This document shows positions 8,637 through 17,659 of a stretch of DNA of 64,000 nucleotides, piece by piece; the first letter of the stretch is position 1, and each line of letters opens with the position of its first letter. This stretch comes from Clostridiaceae bacterium. GTDB lineage: Bacteria; Bacillota; Clostridia; Clostridiales; Clostridiaceae. Both the position numbers and the translations under genes were made by a program. The stretch lies in NCBI GenBank assembly GCA_902363375.1, contig CABIZX010000005.1, forward strand, positions 196,734 through 260,733, read 5' to 3'. The notes under the pieces are model-generated. The model had not been told where the DNA came from and ran no database searches. It worked only from the letters and a program-made list of their open reading frames with translations.

Positions 8637-10544
8637 ATGAATATTAGTACATTGGAAAAATTACATTATAATCAAATTAAAGAAATAGTTAAGTTATATT
8701 GTGTAAGTGGACTAGGAAGAGAATTATTAGATAAGCTTAAACCTAGTAATAATATTAAACAAGTAAAAAGGATGTTAGAGGAAACATCAGAAGGTAGGAG
8801 GCTTATAGATGCTTCTTATCATATGCCTTTAAAAGGAATATTCAATATTATACCTTTAATAGAAAAGATAGAGAAAGGCTCAGTTCTTGAACCATCAGAA
8901 TTAACTACAATAGATAACTTCTTGCGTGGATGTAGAAAGGTTAAAGTTTTTATAAAGGATAAAGATGGGTATGCACCAACCTTAAGTGCATATGGGGAAA
9001 GTATTACGGAATTAAAATATATAGAGGAAGAAATAGAGATATCTATAAAGGGCAGTATAGTAGATTCTAATGCAAGTAAAGAACTCAAAAGGATTAGAAG
9101 GCACATTGAAAGTTGTGAAGATAAAATAAAGGAAAAGTTAGATAAATTCATAAAAAGTAGTGCTAATAAAGAATATATTCAAGAGTTTTTTATTAGTCAA
9201 AGGAATGGAAGATATACAATCCCTATAAAAGCTTCTTATAAGAACCAGGTTCAAGGTACTATAGTGGAGGTATCTCCCAAAGGCACTACAGTATTTATAG
9301 AGCCTAATTCCATATCAAAGTACACTACAGAACTAACTACATTAAAATCAGAAGAAGCTATGGAGGAATATAGAATACTTGCAACCTTAACGGATATGAT
9401 ATTTGAGAGGATTAAGGATTTAAAAATAAATATAGAAATAATTGCAGAGTATGATATGATTCTAGCAAAAGCAAAGTATAGTAAGGATATATGTGGAATA
9501 CAACCAATTTTAAATAACCATGGATATATAAATATAATTAAGGGTAGATATCCTCTAATCAAAGATGCAGTACCACTAGATTTTAATATAGGTGATGACT
9601 ATAGAACTTTGATTATAACTGGACCTAATGCAGGTGGAAAGACTGTTGTATTAAAGACTGTAGGACTTCTTACTTTAGCTACACAAAGTGGATTTCATAT
9701 AGGGGCAGAGGCTGGTAGTGAAATAGCTATATTTGATAATATATTTGTAGATATTGGAGATGACCAAAGTGTAGAGAATGCTTTAAGTACATTCTCTTCT
9801 CATGTTAAGAATCTTAGTGGAATTTTAAGGGAGGGCAATAAAAATACTCTTCTTCTTCTTGATGAGATAGGAAGTGGCACAGAACCTAATGAAGGGGCAG
9901 CACTTGCAATTGCAATTTTAGAGGAGTTTTATCATAAGGGGTGTATTACTGTTGCATCTACCCATTATGGTGAAATTAAGAATTTCTCTCAGAGTCATCC
10001 GGATTTTGAAAATGCAGCGATGGAATTTAAAAAAGAGACTTTAGATCCGCTATATAAGCTTTCTATTGGGAAGAGTGGAAATAGTAATGCTCTTTATATT
10101 TCAAAGAAGATGGGAATTTCAGATAAGATAATAGAAAGAACAAGAAAATATATTGAAACTAAGGATTATAACTATGAATTATTAAAAGAAAGTAAGGTTA
10201 TCGAAGATAAGGAAGTAGAAAGCAAAGAGGAGAAGATTTATAATTATGTAAAGGGAGATAGAGTTATAGTACTAGATGAGAAGCTTTCAGGAGTTGTATA
10301 TAAGGAAAAAGATGGATTTAATAATATAGTAGTATTTATAGATGGTAAATTCATTGAAGTAAATTATAAGAGATTAAAGTTAGAGGTTAGTGCCTCTGAA
10401 TTATATCCTGAAGATTATGATTTAAATCAGATTTTTGTAGAATATAAAGAGAGAAAACTAGAACATGATATAGAAAGAGGTTCAAAAAAAGCGCTTAAAA
10501 AAATACAGAAGGAATCTAAGAAAGGAATTGTAAACAATAATTAA
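8637..10544 (+). CDS. MutS2-like ATPase lacking the Smr nuclease domain
   Basis: About 635 aa. The N-terminal half is a MutS core/lever region that starts NISTLEKLHYNQIK, as in MutS2 proteins. The ATPase domain has Walker A GPNAGGKT at about 329-336, an STFSSHV loop, Walker B LLLLDEIGSGTEPNEG around 405-420 and ASTHYGEIK. The C-terminal region is a short KOW-like segment (YNYVKGDRVIVLDEKLSGVV) and a basic tail. MutS2 is normally about 785 aa with a C-terminal Smr nuclease domain; that domain is absent and the stop is clean. Start choice: ATG 8637 lies nine bases after AAAGGA; ATGs at 8592 and 8604 are alternatives. A role in recombination control or ribosome rescue is inferred from MutS2. Confidence 0.82.
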   Translation: MNISTLEKLHYNQIKEIVKLYCVSGLGRELLDKLKPSNNIKQVKRMLEETSEGRRLIDASYHMPLKGIFNIIPLIEKIEKGSVLEPSELTTIDNFLRGCRKVKVFIKDKDGYAPTLSAYGESITELKYIEEEIEISIKGSIVDSNASKELKRIRRHIESCEDKIKEKLDKFIKSSANKEYIQEFFISQRNGRYTIPIKASYKNQVQGTIVEVSPKGTTVFIEPNSISKYTTELTTLKSEEAMEEYRILATLTDMIFERIKDLKINIEIIAEYDMILAKAKYSKDICGIQPILNNHGYINIIKGRYPLIKDAVPLDFNIGDDYRTLIITGPNAGGKTVVLKTVGLLTLATQSGFHIGAEAGSEIAIFDNIFVDIGDDQSVENALSTFSSHVKNLSGILREGNKNTLLLLDEIGSGTEPNEGAALAIAILEEFYHKGCITVASTHYGEIKNFSQSHPDFENAAMEFKKETLDPLYKLSIGKSGNSNALYISKKMGISDKIIERTRKYIETKDYNYELLKESKVIEDKEVESKEEKIYNYVKGDRVIVLDEKLSGVVYKEKDGFNNIVVFIDGKFIEVNYKRLKLEVSASELYPEDYDLNQIFVEYKERKLEHDIERGSKKALKKIQKESKKGIVNNN

Positions 10545-10611
10545 CCTATGTATTCTTATAGATAATATTGTCCATAATATAAAAAGATTTTGTTAATTAA
10601 TGGAGGAAATT

Positions 10612-11793
10612 ATGGCAATAGAAAAAAGTTTAGTTCAAGGATTTTTAAAACAATTTGATACAGTTCCTTTTACAGTAAAGTATAAGGATGAAGAGGAATT
10701 TATTATAGGTGAAGGTGAACCTAGATTTAAAATAGCTATAAAAAAGCTACCTAGTAAAGCGGATTTACTAAAAAGTACTTCTCTTGCTCTAGGAGAAGCT
10801 TATATGAATGGAGATATAGATTTAATAGAAGGGGATTTATATTATGTTCTAGATACTTTATTAAGCCATATAGATAAATTCACCTTAGATATTAAGGGGC
10901 TAAAAAAGCTCCTTAATACATCTACATCTATAAAACATCAAAAGGGAGAAGTATGTTCTCATTATGATCTAGGCAATGAATTCTACAGGTTGTGGCTTGA
11001 TAAAACTATGAGCTATTCCTGTGCCTATTTTAAAAATGATAATGATACATTAGAAGAGGCACAGATGAATAAAATACATCATATACTTAATAAGCTTAAT
11101 TTAAAAGAAGGTATGAGTTTATTAGATATTGGATGTGGATGGGGTTATTTACTAGTAGAAGCTGCTAAGAAATATAAGATTCATGGTGTTGGGATAACTC
11201 TTAGTGAAGAGCAGTATAAGGGATGTATGGAGTTAATTAAAAAGGAAAATCTAGAGGATTATCTACAGGTTAAACTTTTAGATTATAGAAATCTAAAGGA
11301 TTCAGATATGACTTTTGATAGAGTAGTTAGTGTTGGTATGATAGAACACGTTGGAAGGGAAAACTATAGTTTATTTTTTGATAATGTAACTTCCGTATTA
11401 AAGCCTAAGGGTGAATTCTTATTACACTATATAAGTAGTCTTCGTGAGTCTCCAGGGGATCCATGGATTAAGAAATATATTTTTCCAGGTGGTGTAATCC
11501 CAAGTATAAGAGAAATAATGGATACTGCTTGTGACTATAGGTTTTATACCATTGACGTGGAAAGTTTGAGACTTCACTATAAGAAAACGCTACTTTATTG
11601 GTATAAAAACTTTGAAGATAATATTGATGAAATAAAAAAAATGGTAGATGAAAGATTTATAAGAATGTGGAGAATATACCTATGCTCCTGTGCAGCTTCC
11701 TTTAATAATGGTGTAATAGATTTACATCAAATGCTATTTACTAAAGGAGCCAAGAATGACCTGCCACCTACAAGAGAATATATGGATAAATAA
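10612..11793 (+). CDS. cfa: Cyclopropane-fatty-acyl-phospholipid synthase
   Basis: A 393-aa SAM-dependent enzyme that adds a methylene bridge across the cis double bond of membrane phospholipid acyl chains. Residues 1-100 form the N-terminal lipid-binding region. The catalytic domain has CSHYDLGNEFYRLWLD, YSCAYF, SAM motif I LLDIGCGWGYLLVEAA, SVGMIEHVG and a C-terminal LHYKKTLLYWYKNF. The ATG at 10612 is preceded by ATGGAGGAAATT; the upstream ATG at 10600 is part of that binding site. It begins 67 bases after the MutS2-like gene and could share its transcript. A strong terminator follows. Confidence 0.93.
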   Translation: MAIEKSLVQGFLKQFDTVPFTVKYKDEEEFIIGEGEPRFKIAIKKLPSKADLLKSTSLALGEAYMNGDIDLIEGDLYYVLDTLLSHIDKFTLDIKGLKKLLNTSTSIKHQKGEVCSHYDLGNEFYRLWLDKTMSYSCAYFKNDNDTLEEAQMNKIHHILNKLNLKEGMSLLDIGCGWGYLLVEAAKKYKIHGVGITLSEEQYKGCMELIKKENLEDYLQVKLLDYRNLKDSDMTFDRVVSVGMIEHVGRENYSLFFDNVTSVLKPKGEFLLHYISSLRESPGDPWIKKYIFPGGVIPSIREIMDTACDYRFYTIDVESLRLHYKKTLLYWYKNFEDNIDEIKKMVDERFIRMWRIYLCSCAASFNNGVIDLHQMLFTKGAKNDLPPTREYMDK

Positions 11794-11801
11794 TTTTAAA
11801 G

Positions 11802-11871
11802 AATAAGGGGCTTTCTAAAAATAAACTAATATAAGCAATATTAGTAATATGTTTTAGAAAAGTCCCTTATT
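11802..11871. terminator. Hairpin terminator between cfa and the convergent SH3-like gene
   Basis: Long arms (11802-11820 and 11852-11871) pair nearly completely around a 31-nt loop, with a T-rich right flank. Confidence 0.75.
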
Positions 11872-11915
11872 TTAAAGCTTAAGAAATATGAGGCTTAGTT
11901 TATTTATATAAAGAT

Positions 11916-12359
11916 TTAATTTTTTATAATGTGAGTTTCTATAACTTGAAGTTCTTTGATTAGTTCTTGTCTAACAAAGCCCTTTGTATTGACGTTATCT
12001 GAAGTTATAACTCTTATCTCATACCATAGAGTTTCTAGGGTTTCAACTGCATCTAGAATCTCTACTTTTGTATTCATAGATATAGAGCGAATTATAGGAC
12101 TATTGCTGAGAGGTGATATATAGAGGGAGCAACGTTTTAATGTCTCACCTGTATAAAACTTTATTGGATGATAATATATTTTTAGACTATCATTAGGTTT
12201 ATTAATAGTATTTAACTGAGAGGTTAAACTATTATTTTGTTTTGTAAGAACTCTTACCTGAATATTTTGTTTATTATATTTATCATTTAAAAGATAATAG
12301 AGAATTCCCAATCCACCAGATGTAAGAAGTAGGACATAAATAAAAAAAGTTTTTATCAC
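11916..12359 (-). CDS. Membrane-anchored protein with a C-terminal SH3-like region
   Basis: A 147-aa hypothetical protein: one N-terminal membrane segment (about 4-23), a short coiled-coil-like stretch (27-55, Gln/Asn rich), and a beta-rich region (65-135) that resembles a bacterial SH3 domain (SISMNTKVEILDAVETLETLWYEI). The likely topology is an outside-facing SH3-like module tethered to the membrane, as in cell-wall-associated proteins. The start is GTG at 12359, with GGAGG about eight bases upstream. It is divergent from ybaK. The SH3 assignment is by pattern only. Confidence 0.6.
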   Translation of the reverse strand: MIKTFFIYVLLLTSGGLGILYYLLNDKYNKQNIQVRVLTKQNNSLTSQLNTINKPNDSLKIYYHPIKFYTGETLKRCSLYISPLSNSPIIRSISMNTKVEILDAVETLETLWYEIRVITSDNVNTKGFVRQELIKELQVIETHIIKN

Positions 12360-12501
12360 GAATATACCTCCATAAAAGAGCTTGCTAGTATAAATATATT
12401 CATCATATTTATGAAATAGAATTGATATAGGAAATACGTAATATTATTAAAAACAATGAAAGTTTGGTGATATAATTTTAAATAAGGAGTTGATGAATGA
12501 A

Positions 12502-12978
12502 ATGGCTAACGTTAAAACTAATGTTATGAGAATATTAGATAAGGAGAATATAGTTTATAATATATATACATATGAAGTAAGGGATAATTCTATAGATGGA
12601 ATATCGGTAGCTAATAAGCTGGGAATATCAGTTGAAAAAGTATTTAAGACCCTTGTTACAAAAGGACATAGTGGAGATTTTTATGTTTTTGTAATTCCTG
12701 TAGCAAAAGAATTAAATCTTAAGGCAGCAGCAAGAAGTGTAGAAGAAAAATCAGTTGAGATGATAAAAGTTAATGATATGCTCAAAATAACTGGGTATAT
12801 AAGAGGTGGATGCTCGCCTATAGGAATGAAAAAAGCTTATACTACTGTAATTGATGAATCATCTGTGGACTTAGATAGAATCATTGTAAGTGGCGGTAAA
12901 ATTGGATTTCAGGTTGAAATAAATCCTAAAGATTTAATTAGATTAGTAAATGCAAAAACAAGTTCTATTACGAGTTAA
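12502..12978 (+). CDS. ybaK: Cys-tRNA(Pro)/Cys-tRNA(Cys) deacylase YbaK
   Basis: A YbaK/EbsC family protein of about 158 aa that hydrolyses mischarged aminoacyl-tRNA in trans. Family features: VKTNVMRILDKENIVY at the start, KVFKTLVTKG, VIPVAKELNLKAAAR (with the conserved Lys) and the glycine-rich YIRGGCSPIGMKK loop. Start choice: AAGGAG at 12484-12489 is 12 bases from ATG 12502 and 3 from ATG 12493. Homologues usually begin MAKVKTN, which favours 12502, but 12493 is possible. Monocistronic with its own terminator. Confidence 0.88.
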   Translation: MANVKTNVMRILDKENIVYNIYTYEVRDNSIDGISVANKLGISVEKVFKTLVTKGHSGDFYVFVIPVAKELNLKAAARSVEEKSVEMIKVNDMLKITGYIRGGCSPIGMKKAYTTVIDESSVDLDRIIVSGGKIGFQVEINPKDLIRLVNAKTSSITS

Positions 12979-13001
12979 ATTATAGGTTTTATATAAAAAT
13001 A

Positions 13002-13047
13002 AAAGGTTGTCTTACAAAAGAAATTAGTTCTTAGTAAGGCAACCTTT
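13002..13047. terminator. Bidirectional hairpin terminator
   Basis: A perfect 14-bp inverted repeat (13002-13015 with 13034-13047) lies between ybaK and the convergent HAD phosphatase gene. Confidence 0.8.
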
Positions 13048-13055
13048 AAAAACAA

Positions 13056-13709
13056 TTATATAGCTAAAGAATAATTGATGTAATCTAATATAAAGTCATC
13101 AGCTAGAATCTTCATATCATCATGTTGATTCTTAGAGTGTTCATCATATACACCGATAACCTTCATTCCAGCTTTTTTAGCTCCTTGTATAGCTTGAAGC
13201 AAGTCTTCAAAGACCACACAATTATTTGGAGAAACCCCTAATTTATCGGCTGTAAGAAGATAAACATCTGGAAAATCTTTACCTCTTTTAACTTCATTAG
13301 TTAATGTTATTGTATCAAAGTATTCATATATTCCATTAGCTTTTAAGCAAGCTTCCAAAAGTAGATGGTTATTACTTGTAGCTAGTGCAATTTTAATATT
13401 ATTTTTTTTAAGCTTATCAAGAAAATCTTTAACACCGGGCTTTAGACTCACTTTATTACAATATGATTCATAGGCCATATCATTCCAATGCTTTTTTATT
13501 TCTTCTATATCATAAGGTAAATTAAATTCATTTTTAAAGTAAATGGCTACTTCATTAAAGCTAAGATGAGCAATATCCTGATTTAATGATGGAGGCACAC
13601 TTAAATTATGTTTAGCTAGGTACTCTCGATCAATTTCATTCCATACCCACATAGAGTCAACTAAAGTACCATCCATATCAAAAATTGCAGCGTCTATATT
13701 TTTAAACAT
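13056..13709 (-). CDS. HAD-superfamily hydrolase, beta-phosphoglucomutase-like
   Basis: A 217-aa cytosolic phosphatase of HAD subfamily IA. Motif I is FDMDGTLVDS (nucleophile Asp11, acid/base Asp13), motif II is ALATSNN, and motif III/IV is VVFEDLLQAIQGAKKAG with a C-terminal Lys. A helical cap lies between residues 18 and 85. Most relatives have FEDS at motif IV; here it is FEDL, a mild deviation. The substrate is not predictable from sequence. The ATG at 13709 is preceded by GCGGGGGTGATG. It stands alone. Confidence 0.85.
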   Translation of the reverse strand: MFKNIDAAIFDMDGTLVDSMWVWNEIDREYLAKHNLSVPPSLNQDIAHLSFNEVAIYFKNEFNLPYDIEEIKKHWNDMAYESYCNKVSLKPGVKDFLDKLKKNNIKIALATSNNHLLLEACLKANGIYEYFDTITLTNEVKRGKDFPDVYLLTADKLGVSPNNCVVFEDLLQAIQGAKKAGMKVIGVYDEHSKNQHDDMKILADDFILDYINYSLAI

Positions 13710-13872
13710 ATATCATCACCCCCGCATATTACGATAACAAATAAAACTTTTAATGTAAAGGAAATTATATGGAATAACTAAAACTATGTAATCTAACCTA
13801 ATAAGAAATATAAAAGCGAATGTAATTAAATTAAGGACATATAATGTATTAGTAAAATACAAGGGGGAGACT

Positions 13873-14295
13873 ATGAAATTTTTAGGAGGTTTTTGGGGTG
13901 TTATTTCTATCATATTCACTTTAGCAGCATTATCAAGATTAATATCTTCTGGATTTTATGATAAATTTATTAGAGGATTATCAAAGAAAAAGTATAAGAG
14001 GATTATTAATTTAACAATAAATATAAATAGTTCATTAGAAGAGAATCATGGAGTATTTGGAATATGTGCTTGTATTTCTGCTACAATCCATATTTTACTT
14101 ATGAATACAAATGTAGAATTTTCTTTTTGGGGAATGCTAACCTTTATAAGTCTTCTGTTAATAGTAATTACCGGAGCTATAAATAAATTTATTTATAGAG
14201 ATAAGAAAGGGCAACTAAAGGGATATCATAAAACTATAGTACTAATATATATTGTCTCTTTGATAATTCATATAATTTTTAGCAAGTACATCTAA
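13873..14295 (+). CDS. Small four-helix membrane protein with two HX13H helices (possible di-haem cytochrome)
   Basis: A 140-aa protein with four hydrophobic segments (about 4-25, 61-79, 84-106, 119-136). Helices two and four each carry a pair of histidines exactly 14 positions apart (H59/H73 and H119/H133). This is the bis-histidyl spacing that holds two stacked b-haems in ferric-reductase and NOX-like membrane cytochromes. No FAD or NADPH domain is attached. The ATG follows AAGGGGGAGACT. I do not recognise a named family; the haem proposal is inference from the spacing. An alternative is an unrelated membrane protein with chance histidines. Confidence 0.65.
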   Translation: MKFLGGFWGVISIIFTLAALSRLISSGFYDKFIRGLSKKKYKRIINLTININSSLEENHGVFGICACISATIHILLMNTNVEFSFWGMLTFISLLLIVITGAINKFIYRDKKGQLKGYHKTIVLIYIVSLIIHIIFSKYI

Positions 14296-14328
14296 TTCTA
14301 ATATATGATTATTAAAAATAGAAAATAA

Positions 14329-14357
14329 AAAAGGAACATGATTTTCATGTTCCTTTT
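14329..14357. terminator. Hairpin terminator downstream of tRNA-Pro
   Basis: A perfect 13-bp inverted repeat (14329-14341 with 14345-14357) with A/T-rich ends. It touches the CCA end of the minus-strand tRNA and also follows the plus-strand membrane gene, so it can act both ways. Confidence 0.8.
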
Positions 14358-14432
14358 GGTCGGGGTGACAGGGATTGAACCTGCGACCTCATGGTCCCAA
14401 ACCACGCGCGCTCCCATCTGCGCCACACCCCG
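14357..14432 (-). tRNA. tRNA-Pro (anticodon TGG)
   Basis: On the minus strand the sequence folds into a full cloverleaf. The acceptor stem CGGGGTG pairs with CACCCCG, the anticodon loop reads TTTGGGA with anticodon TGG, the T-loop is GGTTCAATCC, and CCA is encoded. It sits alone between two plus-strand genes. Confidence 0.95.
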
Positions 14433-14644
14433 CTGACAAAATTAATTATATGATATATTTAAATGATTGTCAACACATTTTATGCAAAAATTTTTGCTAT
14501 AAATATATTATATTTTAAAGTTCATAAAATGAGCTATAAAAATAGTATATTGTAAATAATAAAAGATGTCACTATATAGTATAGAACTTTAATGAATCTA
14601 TTGATATAATATCTCTAGCAATGAAGATCGGAGGAATACAAAAG

Positions 14645-15070
14645 ATGAAGGAGTATAAGTTTAGTGAGGCTTCAAAGAGGTATATGAGAAAACAACTATC
14701 TAATAGTATACTTTTATCAAGCCTTCTACTGATAATTACAATAGGATTATTTATAAAGAAAAATCTTTTTTATGGAAGACTTTTATTGGCCATTTTTATC
14801 TTAGGATTGATAGTTACAATTCTTGTTACTAAAAAGGTTAGAATAATTAATGATTTAATTTATATAAAGATATATAAAGACAAGTTTGAATTAAATAACA
14901 ATATGAATGAAAAGTCAAAAACTCTTTACTTTAGAGACGTAAATAAAGCTATGAAAGATAAAAAAGGAATTATTTTTTACGTAGGTAAAAGAGACTATAG
15001 AATAATTGCAAGTTTTTTAGAGCAAAATGAAATTGATGAACTTTGGAAGAGATTTTCTAAATATCAGTAA
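14645..15070 (+). CDS. YcxB-like membrane protein
   Basis: A hypothetical protein of 141 aa. Two adjacent membrane segments (about 20-38 and 44-62) are followed by a cytosolic beta-rich region that resembles the YcxB-like domain (IYKDKFELNN, then YFRDVNKAMKDKKGIIFYVG, then RIIASFLEQNEIDELWKRF). Such proteins are common singletons of unknown function in Firmicutes. The ATG at 14645 follows CGGAGGAATACAAAAG; an in-frame ATG at 14621 lies before that site and is unlikely. A terminator follows. Confidence 0.65.
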   Translation: MKEYKFSEASKRYMRKQLSNSILLSSLLLIITIGLFIKKNLFYGRLLLAIFILGLIVTILVTKKVRIINDLIYIKIYKDKFELNNNMNEKSKTLYFRDVNKAMKDKKGIIFYVGKRDYRIIASFLEQNEIDELWKRFSKYQ

Positions 15071-15117
15071 ATATGATTGTGACTTTAAGTAAATATAATT
15101 TTTAGTTTATAAATTTT

Positions 15118-15153
15118 AAGGCTATGGTTAAATTGAATTTTAACTATAGCCTT
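15118..15153 (+). terminator. Hairpin terminator
   Basis: 15-bp arms (15118-15132 with 15139-15153, one G-U) and a TATTTAAA tail follow the YcxB-like gene. Confidence 0.75.
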
Positions 15154-15299
15154 TATTTAAAATATGGGTGCATGCTAGTGATATCAAGTATGAAAGTTAT
15201 ATAACAATAAATCGGAAATAATATGTTTACAATAAATAAATTCTATACTTTAACCTAAAAGCATAACTATATATTATTCTGTAATTAGGAGGTACATTG

Positions 15300-16535
15300 A
15301 TGAATAAAATGAATCTAGCAACCTTAGGGATAGTTATATTAATTATTTTGGGATTAGTGTGGATTATATGCTTTGATAATATTGATAGAGATAGTAATGA
15401 AGCAATTAATAAAGAAAGAGAAGTTATAACCTATGATGAGATAAAGGGTGTTTGGCTATCTTATTTAGATATATCTTCTATGCTTAAAGGTAAAAATGAG
15501 AAGGAATTTAGAAGAAATATATCTGAAGTAATAAAGAAGGTAGAGGATATGGGATTAAATACTTTAATAGTTCAAGTGAGGCCATCCTCAGATGCATTAT
15601 ATGAATCTAAATACTATCCTTGGTCAATATATTGTACTGGTACAGAGGGGGAAAATCCAGGATATGATCCTCTTGAGGTTATTTTAGAAGAATCACATTC
15701 AAAGAATATCAGGGTAGAAGCTTGGGTTAACCCATATAGAGTTAGAATTGATAGTGAGAAATTACCTTTGTCAGAAATTAATCCAGCTAGTAAATGGATA
15801 GAAGAAGGTAGTGATAATATAATAAAATATAATAATGAAATATACTATAACCCTGGGAAGAAAGAAGTTAGAGAACTTATAGTAAATGGTATAAAAGAAA
15901 TAGTAGAGAATTATGCTGTTGATGGAATACACTTTGATGACTACTTTTATCCATCTAGTGATGAATCTATAGACCAAAAAGCCTACGGAGAATATGTAAG
16001 CTCGGGAGGAAATTTAGAGTTAGATAGTTGGAGAAGAGAAAATATTAATATACTTGTAAAACAGGTGTATTCAGCTATTAAAGATATAAATCCCAAGGTA
16101 ACTTTTGGAATAAGCCCACAAGGCTCCATGAACAATAACTATAACAGTCAATTTATTGATGTAAAGGAGTGGGTTCAAAATCCAGGGTATATTGATTATA
16201 TTTGTCCTCAAGTATATTATGGATTCTTAAATGATAACAGTAATTTTGAAAAAGTCATTGAGGAATTTAATGATCTTATTACAGAGCCTACAGTAAAATT
16301 ATATGTGGGGTTAGCTGCTTACAAAATTGGAACTGAAGATACTTGGGCAGGAAATGGAAAGAGTGAATGGAAAAATAGTAAGGATATTTTGAAAAAACAA
16401 GTTGAGGCTTCAAGAAAGCTAGAAAAATATGATGGTATATTACTATTTAGATATGATTCTATATTTAATCCGTCATCAGAAGTTGAGGGACAGATAAAAA
16501 AAGAGATGGAAAGCTTAAGAGCAATACTTAAATAA
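15300..16535 (+). CDS. Family 10 glycosyl hydrolase-like protein (GHL10/DUF187, YngK type)
   Basis: A 411-aa protein with an N-terminal membrane anchor (about 8-25), so the enzyme part should face outside. From residue 48 a TIM-barrel GHL10 domain is clear: GVWLSYLDISSML, LNTLIVQVRPSSDALY, EAWVNPYRVR, DGIHFDDYFYPS (candidate acidic catalytic residues), FGISPQGSMNN and YICPQVYYGF. Relatives are predicted to cleave cell-wall or spore-cortex glycans; the substrate is not known. ATG 15300 follows AGGAGG at seven bases; a TTG lies one codon earlier. Monocistronic. Confidence 0.87.
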   Translation: MNKMNLATLGIVILIILGLVWIICFDNIDRDSNEAINKEREVITYDEIKGVWLSYLDISSMLKGKNEKEFRRNISEVIKKVEDMGLNTLIVQVRPSSDALYESKYYPWSIYCTGTEGENPGYDPLEVILEESHSKNIRVEAWVNPYRVRIDSEKLPLSEINPASKWIEEGSDNIIKYNNEIYYNPGKKEVRELIVNGIKEIVENYAVDGIHFDDYFYPSSDESIDQKAYGEYVSSGGNLELDSWRRENINILVKQVYSAIKDINPKVTFGISPQGSMNNNYNSQFIDVKEWVQNPGYIDYICPQVYYGFLNDNSNFEKVIEEFNDLITEPTVKLYVGLAAYKIGTEDTWAGNGKSEWKNSKDILKKQVEASRKLEKYDGILLFRYDSIFNPSSEVEGQIKKEMESLRAILK

Positions 16536-16540
16536 AAAGA

Positions 16541-16640
16541 GCTATCCTAAATCAGTTTATTAATATCTCTATGGGTATGACAAAAGTGTCTATAAGTTCT
16601 GTTTTACCTTAATTTAAGATTTAGATTGATTTAGGACAGC
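16541..16640. repeat. 100-bp inverted-repeat element between convergent genes
   Basis: Arms 16541-16554 and 16627-16640 are complementary at 13 of 14 positions around a 72-nt interior. It lies directly after the glycosidase stop and 22 bases before the phzF-like stop. It may serve as a bidirectional terminator or be the remnant of a small mobile repeat. No transposase is present. Confidence 0.4.
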
Positions 16641-16661
16641 TTGTCTTGGAAGTATAGATGA

Positions 16662-17582
16662 CTATTTGTAAGGTATTTCTATGGTTTTTTCTATGCTACC
16701 TATACCGCCTACTTTAATTATATAGTCATTATCTTTAAATTCTCCTTTACAGATAATTTCACTTGGATTATCCATGTAGTAGCCCTGTTCACAGGAAATA
16801 GTTAGAGTATCAGTAAAGTTAAGTATGTTATGCTTCATAATATATGAGCATAGGGCACCGTTAGATGTGCCAGTAGCGCTTTCTTCGTCTATTCCTACAC
16901 TTGGGCCAAAGTTCCTAGTTGCTACTGAACTTTCAGGATTCTCTGTTTCTAAAGAAAATGCATGAAGACCAACCAAATTTAAGGCATCAGTATACTCCTT
17001 TAATGCTTGGAAGTTTGGAGAAATCCTTTTCAGTACATCTAAAGATTTCACTGGGAACATTATATCTTTAAGTCCTGTAGAAATTATCATAGGTTTTAAT
17101 TGGTAGCCTTTAATTCCTGCATCATCTTCACTAATACCTAATATGTGGCAGAGTTCTTCTATATTATCAATGTATGAGTAAAAAATAGGGCTTGTCTGAG
17201 TCATAAGTACGTAAGAAATTTTGTTATCAGCGAAATAAATCTCTATGTCTAAAATACCAGCTAGAGTTTTTTGCTTTAATTTTACTGGATTGGTGTTTGG
17301 AGTAATATAGCCAAGTTTGGCTAAAGTATAAAAAGTAGCAATAGTAGCATGTCCACATAAATCAACTTCTGTTGAAGGTGTAAAAAATCTAACCTCATAA
17401 TCATAATCACTACAGTTAGATTTTATAACAAAGGCAGTTTCAGAGAGGTTTACTTCCTTTGCTATGAATGCCATATCATTAGAAGAAAGATCATTACAGT
17501 CGATGACTACACCAGCTTTATTTCCACCAATACCGTTATGAGTAAAGGCATTAACTATGTATGTTGTTTTATTTAAATTCAT
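16662..17582 (-). CDS. PhzF family isomerase-like protein
   Basis: A 306-aa protein with the two-lobed diaminopimelate-epimerase-like fold of the PhzF family. Visible features: VNAFTHNGIGGNKAGVV at the N-terminus, NLSETAFV with the Glu that is catalytic in PhzF, FFTPSTEVDLCGHATIATF, and the second-lobe GIDEESATGTSNGALCSYI. True PhzF acts in phenazine synthesis, but most members, including those in clostridia without phenazine genes, have unknown substrates. The ATG follows GAGGTGATAAA. It lies downstream of murC on the same strand, separated by a hairpin. Confidence 0.88.
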   Translation of the reverse strand: MNLNKTTYIVNAFTHNGIGGNKAGVVIDCNDLSSNDMAFIAKEVNLSETAFVIKSNCSDYDYEVRFFTPSTEVDLCGHATIATFYTLAKLGYITPNTNPVKLKQKTLAGILDIEIYFADNKISYVLMTQTSPIFYSYIDNIEELCHILGISEDDAGIKGYQLKPMIISTGLKDIMFPVKSLDVLKRISPNFQALKEYTDALNLVGLHAFSLETENPESSVATRNFGPSVGIDEESATGTSNGALCSYIMKHNILNFTDTLTISCEQGYYMDNPSEIICKGEFKDNDYIIKVGGIGSIEKTIEIPYK

Positions 17583-17605
17583 TTTATCACCTCATATATA
17601 TTTTA

Positions 17606-17640
17606 ATTATAGCTATCCCAGTAGAAGAGATAGCTATAAT
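17606..17640 (-). terminator. Hairpin between murC and the phzF-like gene
   Basis: A perfect 12-bp inverted repeat (17606-17617 with 17629-17640) lies 20 bases past the murC stop on the minus strand. The following T run is weak, so termination may be partial. Confidence 0.5.
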
Positions 17641-17659
17641 ATGATATTTATATTAAAAA

